From assembly GCF_900107405.1 (NCBI RefSeq), contig NZ_FNPV01000008.1:100554-164553 (forward strand): 64,000 nucleotides of DNA, read 5' to 3'. Below are positions 8,997 through 16,302 of the stretch, one piece after another. Within the stretch, counting starts at the first letter, position 1, and every line of letters starts with the position of its first letter. This DNA is from Tindallia californiensis. Its GTDB lineage: Bacteria > Bacillota > Clostridia > Peptostreptococcales > Tindalliaceae. The notes under the pieces were generated by a model. The model worked only from the letters and a program-made list of their open reading frames with translations. It had not been told where the DNA came from and ran no database searches. Both the position numbers and the translations under genes were made by a program.

Positions 8997-9689
8997 TTAT
9001 TCTTCGATTAGGGCTACGGCACGAATCGGCGAACCGGAGCCATCTCGGATTCGAAGGGGAAGACCCATGTATAAAAACCGTCGGTTCACTACCAAATGCA
9101 AATTGCATAGATTTTCTGTATTGGTAATATCGTATTCTCCACAGATAAGATGCCCTGAAAAATCGGTATCCTCCGGATGATCAATCGCTGGTGCATCGAC
9201 GCCTATGTTCACGACACCTTGCTCTGCCAACCATTTTGCTCCTTCATAACTAAGACCGCTGTAGGTAGTTTGCCAGTGTTCCGTATTAAAATAGCGATCA
9301 AAATGCCCTGTATACATCAAAACAATATCTCCAGCTTGTATGGATTGGCCGGATTTTTTTACAGCTTGGCGAAGTTCTGTCGGGCCAATTCGTTGTTGAG
9401 GTGTTATATGGGTTAAATCAATGCAGATAGCACTCCCCCAAAAATGGGTCAATGGCATTTTGTCAATGGTAGCACCACTAGGCTTGTACTCCCATACGGC
9501 ATCAGAATGAGTCCCTCCATGCTCGCTAATTAATAAATTCCGTGCTGAAAAGCCTAAGGTGTTACTCCCTGTTTTCTGCTGATTTTCTTCATGAGTCATG
9601 TTGGTCATAATAAAGGTCGGCTGATGCATGGGAAACACCGACATTCCTTCAAATATTTCCTGGGATAGATCAATGAGTCTTAGGGCCAT
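8997..9689 (-). CDS. Cyclase-family (kynurenine formamidase/isatin hydrolase-like) metal hydrolase
   Basis: A 230-residue protein of the cyclase superfamily. The metal motif is HGGTHSDA (residues 57-64), close to the usual HxGTHxDxPxH, but the proline and last histidine are replaced (Glu67 stands where His is expected). Family members hydrolyse amides: kynurenine formamidase opens a formamide and isatin hydrolase opens a lactam ring. The gene diverges from the formiminotransferase gene with back-to-back promoters, so it probably belongs to the same pathway. I infer that it could be the missing imidazolonase, which opens 4-imidazolonone (a lactam) to formiminoglycine. That role is not proven by sequence. 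The start follows GGAGGAGAAGGAGG. Confidence 0.8.
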   Translation of the reverse strand: MALRLIDLSQEIFEGMSVFPMHQPTFIMTNMTHEENQQKTGSNTLGFSARNLLISEHGGTHSDAVWEYKPSGATIDKMPLTHFWGSAICIDLTHITPQQRIGPTELRQAVKKSGQSIQAGDIVLMYTGHFDRYFNTEHWQTTYSGLSYEGAKWLAEQGVVNIGVDAPAIDHPEDTDFSGHLICGEYDITNTENLCNLHLVVNRRFLYMGLPLRIRDGSGSPIRAVALIEE

Positions 9690-9771
9690 AATAAATCCTC
9701 CTTCTCCTCCACTCTTCGAATGATAACCTAATCTGCTAATTGTCGCATTTTTCTGTCGTCAATTGTCTAAC

Positions 9772-9823
9772 AGTATATAGAAAAAAAATTCCTTTGACAA
9801 GGTAAGATCCACAGAGTTATGAA
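9772..9823. promoter_or_regulatory. Back-to-back promoters sharing one -35 region
   Basis: Plus strand: TTGACA (9794-9799), 18 bp, TATGAA (9818-9823), for the formiminotransferase operon. Minus strand: TTGTCA (9800-9795), 17 bp, TATACT (9777-9772), for the cyclase gene. The two -35 boxes overlap by 5 bp, so the two sides can hardly fire independently. In the cyclase leader AATTGTC occurs twice (9738-9744, 9761-9767), possible regulator half-sites. The rest of the 337-bp gap holds no gene. Confidence 0.6.
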
Positions 9824-10026
9824 TGCTACACAAAACCCTTGTCATTTATCCTTATTAAAAATAGAAAACTTTGTTACTTAACAATGAAAGAATTTTTCAG
9901 AATCAACGGAAAAGTAAGATATAATAGAAGGCAAGGAATACGATTTCATGAACAACATTTCGGATTGAAGGCGTTGTTCGAACAACCGTTAAAGATCTAG
10001 TGACTAATATGAAGGAGGCGTATGGA

Positions 10027-10935
10027 ATGTCGACAGAAAAACAATATGTATTAGCCGTACCAAATTTCAGCGAGGGACGGCGAAAGGATGTTATCGAAGC
10101 AGTTGCCGCACCATTGAAAGATCGTGAAGGAGTAACATTAGTCAGTGTGGAACCAGAACATGATTTTAATCGAAGTGTTATTACCCTCATCGGAGAACCA
10201 GAGCCCTTAAAAAAAGCTTTATTAGAAATGGCTGGAAAAAGTTATGAATTAATCAACATGGAAGAACAACAGGGAAGCCATCCTAGGATTGGTGCTCAAG
10301 ATACGATTCCTTTATTTCCATTTAAGAATATCAGTTTAGAAGAATGTACCGAATTAGCCGAATCAATAGGAAAAGAATTGTATAACCGTTATGAAGTTCC
10401 TGTCTTTTTTTCCGGAAACAATGCCCGTAATGAAGATCGCAAAGCTCTCTCTTTTATCCGAAAAGGCCAGTATGAAGGGCTGAAGGAAGTAGCCCATACT
10501 GATGAGCGAAAACCTGATATCGGTCCAGCCGCTCTTCATCCGACAGCAGGGGCTACCATTGTCAGTGCTGATACAGAAGGATTGACGGCTTATAACGTCT
10601 TCTTGGCCACCGAAGATGTTTCCATTGCAAAAACAATCGCCAAAGGCGTACGTGGCCCTAGCGGTGGTTTTTCAACCGTTCGTGCCGTAGGTATTAAGTT
10701 CCCGGATCATTCCGGAGTGGTGGTTTCCATGAACATGTTTGATTGCAGCGCTACTCCTTTGTATCGAGCTTTTAATTTTGTGAAACAGGAAGCGGCTCGT
10801 TACGGAATTGCTGTAACAGGTTCCGAACTGGTAGGCCCGATCAAACTGGATCACGTCCTTAACTGCTTTGAATATTCTTTAGGACTGGAAGGGTTTAATA
10901 AGGAACAAATTTTAGAAACCCATTTAATGAAATAG
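10027..10935 (+). CDS. Formiminotransferase (glutamate/glycine formiminotransferase family)
   Basis: The protein has 302 residues from the ATG at 10027, which sits 8 nt after AAGGAGG; an in-frame ATG at 10000 lacks such a site. It matches the formiminotransferase half of FTCD: VPNFSEGRR at the N-terminus, the catalytic-histidine region GSHPRIGAQDTIPLFP and GVRGPSGGFSTVRAVGI. The family moves a formimino group to tetrahydrofolate. No histidine-degradation genes are near, while purine genes are all around, so the donor is probably formiminoglycine rather than formiminoglutamate. This would be the last step of xanthine breakdown, giving glycine and 5-formimino-THF. The separate cyclodeaminase is not in the window. 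Family firm, donor inferred. Confidence 0.88.
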   Translation: MSTEKQYVLAVPNFSEGRRKDVIEAVAAPLKDREGVTLVSVEPEHDFNRSVITLIGEPEPLKKALLEMAGKSYELINMEEQQGSHPRIGAQDTIPLFPFKNISLEECTELAESIGKELYNRYEVPVFFSGNNARNEDRKALSFIRKGQYEGLKEVAHTDERKPDIGPAALHPTAGATIVSADTEGLTAYNVFLATEDVSIAKTIAKGVRGPSGGFSTVRAVGIKFPDHSGVVVSMNMFDCSATPLYRAFNFVKQEAARYGIAVTGSELVGPIKLDHVLNCFEYSLGLEGFNKEQILETHLMK

Positions 10936-10996
10936 GTATCCACGTATATCCGAAAGTTACTCAAATGATGTAGAATGAATAGGAGGGAATTGTAAA

Positions 10997-12445
10997 ATGA
11001 AAGTAGATGTAGTGGTAACCAATGCACGAATTCCTCAGGGCGATGACACAGTATTAACCAACATTCTGGTAAAAGACGAAAAAATTGCTGGTTTTGTATC
11101 CGAACTAGACGGTGTAACCTACGATCGTGAAATTGATGCAAAAGGTCATTTAACCTTACCTGGTTGCTTTGACTCTCATACCCACTTTATGGATCCAGGT
11201 TTTGAACACCGGGAGAACTTTTTAACAGGCACTTCTTCTGCGGCCGCCGGTGGTTTAACAACAATTATGGATATGCCTTGCTGCTCCAAGCCTTCCGTTC
11301 GAAGCATTCCCGAACTGGAAAGTAAACTAAACCGGATCAAAGACAAAGCCATCATTGATTTTGCTTTCTGGGGCGGCGTAACTGGTGAAGATATCCGTAA
11401 TGGCGACTATCACGTAGTGCAGGAACAGGCTGATTATGGAGTTTGCGCCTTTAAGGTTTATATGACACCTTCCGTTCCTACCTACGAGCGAGTAACCGAT
11501 CCGGAAATGTTAGAAGCTTTTCGTCTGGTAGCAAAAACCGGGCTAGTCGTAGGAATTCATGCTGAAAACTTTGCTATGTGCGACTTTTATGTTAAAAAGT
11601 TCCAAGCAGAAGGACGTACCGATGGTCCCGCTTGGGCTGAAGCAAGATTAGAACTGGCTGAAAAAGCAGCTATCCAACTAGGAATCAGCTTTGCAGAGGA
11701 AACTGGTGCCCGGTTACACATTGTTCATATGAGTACAGGAATTGGAGCAAAATTAGTAGGCGCTGCAAAACAAAAGGGACTAGACGTTACTTCAGAAGCT
11801 TGCCCCCACTACTTGATGCTTAACTATCAAGATTCCATGACAGAGCATCGCCAATTTGCTAAAATTGCACCTCCCTTGCGAACCAAAAAAGACAATGAAG
11901 AATTGTGGGAAGGTCTTCAAAATGGAAGCGTTGACTTTATGGGTACCGACCATGCACCTTATGAGATTGAAACAGAAAAAGAAGGCATCGTCGATGGTGT
12001 TGCCCTTGATATCTGGAACTCTTTCCCAGGGATTCCCGGTGTCGAAACCTTGGTGCCTATTATGGTTAGCGAAGGCTATCTGAAAGGCCGCCTAAGCCTC
12101 AGCCGACTGGTAGAAGTATTAAGTACTAATGCAGCCAAACAATATGGTATTTATCCTAAAAAAGGTGCCCTACACATTGGCTCCGATGCTGATTTTACCA
12201 TTATCGATTTGGAAAAAGAATGGACCATTGATCAGAAAGAAACTTATTCCATGGCAAAATACAACCCATTGCACGGCATTAAGCTAAAAGGCAAGCCTTA
12301 TAAGACAGTAGTTCGAGGAAATACAGTTTATGAAGATGGTAAAGGCATTGTTGGAAAACCAGGATATGGACAATTTGTTAAGCGACAAAATAACCAGAAA
12401 CTATCCCGAACCATTCATTTTACCGGAAATGATTTCAGACCATAA
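10997..12445 (+). CDS. Cyclic amidohydrolase (allantoinase/dihydropyrimidinase family), candidate xanthine amidohydrolase
   Basis: A 482-residue TIM-barrel amidohydrolase. Metal-centre residues are visible: DSHTHF (about 59-64), the carboxylated lysine in FKVYMTPS (about 151), histidines near HAENF and IVHMST, and the aspartate in GTDHAPYE (about 317). Family members open cyclic amides (allantoin, dihydropyrimidines, hydantoins). In clostridial purine fermentation the first ring opening converts xanthine to 4-ureido-5-imidazolecarboxylate, which is chemically the same kind of reaction. The gene follows the formiminotransferase gene by 61 bp and starts after AGGAGGG. A true allantoinase is less likely, since urate and allantoin genes are not present here. 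Confidence 0.85.
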   Translation: MKVDVVVTNARIPQGDDTVLTNILVKDEKIAGFVSELDGVTYDREIDAKGHLTLPGCFDSHTHFMDPGFEHRENFLTGTSSAAAGGLTTIMDMPCCSKPSVRSIPELESKLNRIKDKAIIDFAFWGGVTGEDIRNGDYHVVQEQADYGVCAFKVYMTPSVPTYERVTDPEMLEAFRLVAKTGLVVGIHAENFAMCDFYVKKFQAEGRTDGPAWAEARLELAEKAAIQLGISFAEETGARLHIVHMSTGIGAKLVGAAKQKGLDVTSEACPHYLMLNYQDSMTEHRQFAKIAPPLRTKKDNEELWEGLQNGSVDFMGTDHAPYEIETEKEGIVDGVALDIWNSFPGIPGVETLVPIMVSEGYLKGRLSLSRLVEVLSTNAAKQYGIYPKKGALHIGSDADFTIIDLEKEWTIDQKETYSMAKYNPLHGIKLKGKPYKTVVRGNTVYEDGKGIVGKPGYGQFVKRQNNQKLSRTIHFTGNDFRP

Positions 12446-12468
12446 GAAGCTATATCTCTTATAGCTTC
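12446..12468 (+). other. Intercistronic hairpin
   Basis: GAAGCTATA and TATAGCTTC pair perfectly around TCTCT immediately after the amidohydrolase stop codon. There is no T-run, so it is more likely an mRNA-stabilising or processing stem than a terminator. Confidence 0.45.
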
Positions 12469-12511
12469 CCATCGAAAGATCTGTGTAAGAGAAAACAAAG
12501 GAGGAAGAAAA

Positions 12512-13114
12512 ATGCCAAGACATGCTATTTTAGTTATTGATATGTTAAATGATTTTGTCGGAGAAAAAGCACCTCTCCGATGCCCCGGTGGCGATGATAT
12601 TATCGAACCTTTACAGAAGCTGTTTGAGTGGGTCAGGAATCGTCAGGATGACGATGTTCATCTGGTTCATATTCAGGAAGCGCATCGAAAACACGATGCC
12701 GATTTTCGCGTAAGACCTGTTCATGCCGTAGATGGAACCTGGGGTTCTGACTTTATACCAGCTCTTTATCCAGAAGGAGATGAGTATATCGTAAAGAAAA
12801 GACGTCATAGCGGATTTGCTCATACGGATTTAGATCTTTACCTAAAAGAAGAAAATATCGATACGGTTGTGGTGACAGGTGTCTGGACAAATGTTTGCGT
12901 TCGAAGTACCGCTACAGATGCTTTAGCCAACGCCTACAAAGTTATCACCCTTAGCGATGGTTGTGCTTCTAAGACAGATGCAATGCATGAACATGGTTTG
13001 GTAGATCTTAGTATTTTCACTAAAGTAATGTCTATTGACGAATACATTGATGCCTGGAACAAGGGAGAAGATCCTTGGATCGGTGGAGGCGACGCTGAAA
13101 ATAAGGTGGAGTAG
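12512..13114 (+). CDS. Isochorismatase-family cysteine hydrolase, candidate ureidoimidazole hydrolase
   Basis: A 200-residue protein with the isochorismatase catalytic triad: Asp10 in VIDMLND, Lys about 94 in IVKKRRHSGF, and Cys129 in WTNVCVRSTATDA. The family includes nicotinamidase, N-carbamoylsarcosine amidase and ureidoacrylate amidase (RutB), the last two acting on carbamoyl/ureido groups. In the xanthine pathway the second step removes the ureido group of 4-ureido-5-imidazolecarboxylate to leave 4-amino-5-imidazolecarboxylate, CO2 and ammonia. Placement between a ring-opening amidohydrolase and a UbiX/UbiD pair fits that step exactly. The start follows AAAGGAGGAAG. Family certain; substrate is inference. 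The stop lies 2 nt before ubiX, so translation is probably coupled. Confidence 0.87.
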   Translation: MPRHAILVIDMLNDFVGEKAPLRCPGGDDIIEPLQKLFEWVRNRQDDDVHLVHIQEAHRKHDADFRVRPVHAVDGTWGSDFIPALYPEGDEYIVKKRRHSGFAHTDLDLYLKEENIDTVVVTGVWTNVCVRSTATDALANAYKVITLSDGCASKTDAMHEHGLVDLSIFTKVMSIDEYIDAWNKGEDPWIGGGDAENKVE

Positions 13115-13116
13115 CC

Positions 13117-13674
13117 ATGAAAATTATTGTTGGAATTTCAGGAGGTAGCGGTGCCATTTATGGAGTGGCACTGCTGCAAGCCTTAAAACAACTGGGAGTA
13201 GAAACCCATTTAGTCGTTTCAAAAATGGGAGAATATGTATTACAGCATGAATGTGGCATGAACCTGCAGGAACTGGAAGCTATGGCTACCGTCCGTTACG
13301 AAGCAACAGATCTGGCCGCCAATATTTCCAGCGGCTCCTTCAAAACTGACGGGATGGTGATTGTCCCCTGTTCCATGAGAAGTTTAGCCGCTGTTGCTAA
13401 TGGTATCTCCGATAATCTTCTGACCAGAGCTGCCGATGTTGTATTGAAAGAACAGCGGAAACTGGTTATGGTCGCACGAGAAACACCTCTTAGTGTTATT
13501 CATCTGGAAAACATGTTAAAATTAGCTAGAATGGGTGCTGTGATTATGCCGGCAGCTCCAGGCTTTTATCATCAACCGGAAACCTTGGAAGATATCGTTG
13601 CCATCATGGTTGGAAGAACTTTGGATCAGCTGGGAATAGATCATCAGCTAGTCCAGCGATGGGGCGATAAATAA
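13117..13674 (+). CDS. ubiX: Flavin prenyltransferase UbiX
   Basis: A 185-residue protein typical in length for UbiX. It has the flavin-binding start GISGGSGAIYGVALLQ, the middle motif VIVPCSMRSLAAVANG, and RETPLSVIHLENM followed by GAVIMPAAPGFY. UbiX joins dimethylallyl phosphate to FMN to make prenylated FMN, the cofactor of UbiD-type decarboxylases. It sits 34 bp before a UbiD-like gene in the same operon, so it supplies that enzyme. No ubiquinone genes are nearby and the host looks anaerobic, so a role in ubiquinone synthesis is unlikely. Confidence 0.93.
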   Translation: MKIIVGISGGSGAIYGVALLQALKQLGVETHLVVSKMGEYVLQHECGMNLQELEAMATVRYEATDLAANISSGSFKTDGMVIVPCSMRSLAAVANGISDNLLTRAADVVLKEQRKLVMVARETPLSVIHLENMLKLARMGAVIMPAAPGFYHQPETLEDIVAIMVGRTLDQLGIDHQLVQRWGDK

Positions 13675-13708
13675 ATCCTTCCGATATCACGGAGAAAGGA
13701 GGAGGTGG

Positions 13709-15061
13709 ATGGAAAAGCAAATGCTTCGTGCTACTTTAGACGCTTTTCGTCAACGAAATGAGCTGAAAGTATGCCGCCAAGAAGTAAATTTAACTTATGA
13801 ATTGGGTGCTGTACTAAAGCACTATCGTAATGAGGTTCCTATCCTTTTTGAAAAGGTGAAAGGCCATCGGATGCCGGTTGCCGGTGCTCTTTTCGGCGAA
13901 AGGCAAGCTTATTATGATATGATGAAGATGACCCCAGAAAACCGGCTATTTAAAATGATGGCTGCCGTTGCTAGCCCTCAACCGGTCAAGCACGTAACCC
14001 AGGCTCCTGTAAAAGAAGAAATTATTACCACTGGCATTCATCTGGAAAAGATGTTTCCTATCCCAAAGTTTCATGAACAGGATTCTTCTACTTACATTAC
14101 CTCTGGTATTGTTGCCTTAAAAGATCCAAGCACAGGCAAAACCCATCTTTCCGTACGAAGACTTCAAGTAAATGGAGCACGGGAAGTTAGTGTATTGGTT
14201 GCTTCGCCTTTAGCAAGACAGCAATATGCCCAGTTAGAAGCTCAGAACAAACCTTTGGAAATAGCGATTATCCTCGGATATGACCATAGCTTGCTACTAG
14301 CTTCACAAATCAGCAGTGAGCTATATGGAGTTGATAAATATGAGGTGGACAGCGCTTTAAGAGGTGAAGCACTGGAACTGGTTTCCTGCCATCAAATCGA
14401 TTTGTCGGTTCCGGCCCATGCTGAAATTGTGCTAGAAGGCGTTATGCCTCCCAGAAAACGAAAGCCAGAAGGACCCTTCGGGGAACTTATGGGATATTAT
14501 GGCGGTGTCGGCAACCATCCTGTAGCCGAGATTAAAACGGTGCTTCAACGAAAAAACCCTATCTTTCAAACCGCTTTCCCTTGCCGGGAAGAACATCTTT
14601 CCAATGGCCTTATACGAGAAATGGAGCTGTACCAGGCTGTAAACAATGTAGCGAAGGTTACTGATGTCAATGTTACTGTAGCTGGTGGTTGCCGTTTCCA
14701 TGCGGTGGTGTCTCTGCAGGAGCCAAACCCCGGTGATGCTAAGTCAGCTATTCTTGCCGCTTTAGGATGCAATAAAGACTTAAAACAGGTGGTCATTGTA
14801 GATGAAGATATTAATATCTATGATCCAGAGGATGTAGAATTAGCCATTGCCACCCGCTTCCAGGCTTCCAGAGATCTGGTTGTCATTCCAGAAGCAGTGG
14901 GGTCCGGTTTGGATCCTTCCAACGGAATCCGAGGCGTCAGTGATAAAATGGGAATCGATGCTACAGCCCCTTCTGGCGAAATGCGGCAAAAGTTTCACCG
15001 AGCCATTATTCCCGGTTATGAAACCCTGGATATCAAGCGTTATTTCCCAGAAGAAAAGTAA
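13709..15061 (+). CDS. UbiD-family prenyl-FMN decarboxylase, candidate 4-amino-5-imidazolecarboxylate decarboxylase
   Basis: A 450-residue UbiD-family protein, near the usual length. The active-site signature EGPFGE (residues 254-259) is intact, and an upstream arginine block LSVRRLQVNG matches the prenyl-FMN/metal site. UbiD enzymes decarboxylate aromatic and heteroaromatic acids. The xanthine pathway needs loss of CO2 from 4-amino-5-imidazolecarboxylate, a heteroaromatic acid, right after the step assigned to the gene at 12512. The gene starts after AAAGGAGGAGGTGG and ends 22 bp before the first shell-protein gene. A phenolic-acid or other decarboxylase role is possible but would not fit the neighbours. 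Confidence 0.87.
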   Translation: MEKQMLRATLDAFRQRNELKVCRQEVNLTYELGAVLKHYRNEVPILFEKVKGHRMPVAGALFGERQAYYDMMKMTPENRLFKMMAAVASPQPVKHVTQAPVKEEIITTGIHLEKMFPIPKFHEQDSSTYITSGIVALKDPSTGKTHLSVRRLQVNGAREVSVLVASPLARQQYAQLEAQNKPLEIAIILGYDHSLLLASQISSELYGVDKYEVDSALRGEALELVSCHQIDLSVPAHAEIVLEGVMPPRKRKPEGPFGELMGYYGGVGNHPVAEIKTVLQRKNPIFQTAFPCREEHLSNGLIREMELYQAVNNVAKVTDVNVTVAGGCRFHAVVSLQEPNPGDAKSAILAALGCNKDLKQVVIVDEDINIYDPEDVELAIATRFQASRDLVVIPEAVGSGLDPSNGIRGVSDKMGIDATAPSGEMRQKFHRAIIPGYETLDIKRYFPEEK

Positions 15062-15083
15062 GATAAGGATGGAGATGGTATAA

Positions 15084-15356
15084 ATGCAAGCCTTAGGCTT
15101 TGTAGAAACCAGAAGTTTAGTAGCCGCATTAAAAGCGGCGGACGCCATGGCAAAAGCCGCTGATGTAAGGGTCGCCGATTTTAATCGGGTTGGTTCAGGA
15201 ATTGTAGCCGTCATTGTTGAAGGTGAAGTGGCTGCCGTGAAAGCGGCTGTCGAACATGGCAAAGCAGAAGCTGAAAAAATTGCTGAAATTATTTCATGGA
15301 ATGTCTTAGCCCGACCACATGATGATGTGGCAAACCTGATGGAGCAGGAGGAATAG
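15084..15356 (+). CDS. BMC-H microcompartment shell protein (first copy)
   Basis: The 90-residue protein is a single BMC domain of the EutM/PduA class: it begins MQALGFVETRSLVAALKAAD and has VEGEVAAVKAAVEHG. Such proteins form hexamers that tile the microcompartment facets and leave small pores. It opens a run of shell genes directly after the UbiD-like decarboxylase gene. The C-terminus is short and acidic. Confidence 0.93.
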   Translation: MQALGFVETRSLVAALKAADAMAKAADVRVADFNRVGSGIVAVIVEGEVAAVKAAVEHGKAEAEKIAEIISWNVLARPHDDVANLMEQEE

Positions 15357-15359
15357 ATC

Positions 15360-15641
15360 ATGGCAAACCCATTAATCAAGCAAGTTTTACGTAATATTGC
15401 TGAAAAAGCTGGGCACGAAGTGGCTTCTGATCCAAAGCAACCCCATCCCTCCCCCACAGGTCAAGAATCAGAGCTGAGATTAGAACCACAACAGAAAATA
15501 GCTCTTTCCGAGCTGATACAAAAACATCAAAAAACAACCAGTCATCACCAACAACCAGCAACCCATCAATCAAAAAACGCCTCGCAGGAAGGAATGCTAT
15601 CTCTTTCAGACTTGGCTACTAAAAGGAGGAACCGGTCATGA
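15360..15641 (+). CDS. Small linker-like protein encoded among shell genes
   Basis: A 93-residue protein with no family I recognise. It starts 3 nt after the previous shell gene and overlaps the next by ATGA, so it is clearly translated as part of the operon. Composition is unusual: three short helix-prone stretches, NPLIKQVLRNIAEKAG (about 3-18), PQQKIALSELIQKHQ (about 43-57) and GMLSLSDLATKRRN (about 78-91), are separated by stretches rich in Pro, Gln, His, Ser and Thr that look disordered. Short amphipathic helices on flexible linkers are typical of microcompartment encapsulation peptides and scaffold proteins. I infer a cargo-to-shell linker; that has no direct proof. Confidence 0.75.
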   Translation: MANPLIKQVLRNIAEKAGHEVASDPKQPHPSPTGQESELRLEPQQKIALSELIQKHQKTTSHHQQPATHQSKNASQEGMLSLSDLATKRRNRS

Positions 15642-15985
15642 GTGGAGCTCTTGGTATGATTGAAGCAATCGGACTGACCTCTGCCATGACAGCTGTTGAT
15701 GCTGCTTGCAAAGCAGCTGATATTCAGATGGTCGGCCATGAAAAAGTCATTGGTGCCGGTGCCGCGATTACTATCACCGTTTATTTTACCGGTGAAGTAG
15801 CGGCTGTGCAATCAGGGGTTGACGCCGGTGTAAAAGCGGCCGAAGTATCCGGTCGTGTTCTGTCACATCGTGTGATTCCACGCCCCGATGAAGACGTTAT
15901 GAAAAAGCTTATTGCTGTTAAGAAAGAAACTAAAAAAACAAGGTTGAAGGATCCAAAGGGTCCGGAAAAGGAGGCAAAGTCATGA
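15638..15985 (+). CDS. BMC-H shell protein (second copy) with basic C-terminal tail
   Basis: A 115-residue single-BMC-domain protein: [20 protein letters not shown] at the start, then [16 protein letters not shown]. It is more divergent than the flanking copies, and its last 25 residues form a lysine-rich, flexible tail ([20 protein letters not shown]). Charged tails on hexamers usually face one side of the shell and may bind cargo. The gene overlaps both neighbours by 4 nt. Confidence 0.92.
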   Translation: MSGALGMIEAIGLTSAMTAVDAACKAADIQMVGHEKVIGAGAAITITVYFTGEVAAVQSGVDAGVKAAEVSGRVLSHRVIPRPDEDVMKKLIAVKKETKKTRLKDPKGPEKEAKS

Positions 15986-16260
15986 GTCAAGCATTAGGAT
16001 TAGTAGAAACAAAAGGATTAGTAGGTGCGATTGAGGCTGGAGATGCCATGGTAAAAGCCGCTAGTGTTACGATTGAAGGCTTCGAAAAAATTGGATTTGG
16101 TCTTGTAACGGTTATGGTGCGAGGCGATGTAGGAGCCGTAAAAGCTGCAACCGACGCTGGTGCTGAAGCCGCCCGTGCTGTAGGCGAGCTTCATTCTGTA
16201 CATGTTATTCCAAGACCTCATTCCGAAGTAGAACGTGCCATCCTTAAGAAGAGCGAATAG
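15982..16260 (+). CDS. BMC-H microcompartment shell protein (third copy)
   Basis: A 92-residue single BMC domain, the most typical of the three: [20 protein letters not shown] and [19 protein letters not shown]. This is probably the main facet hexamer. Its ATG overlaps the stop of the second copy, preceded by AAAGGAGG. The three hexamer genes differ clearly from each other, so they are not a recent duplication. Confidence 0.94.
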   Translation: MSQALGLVETKGLVGAIEAGDAMVKAASVTIEGFEKIGFGLVTVMVRGDVGAVKAATDAGAEAARAVGELHSVHVIPRPHSEVERAILKKSE

Positions 16261-16302
16261 TTTCTCCCTAAGCGGCAAATCGCTGAACCAGGAGGGATCT
16301 AA

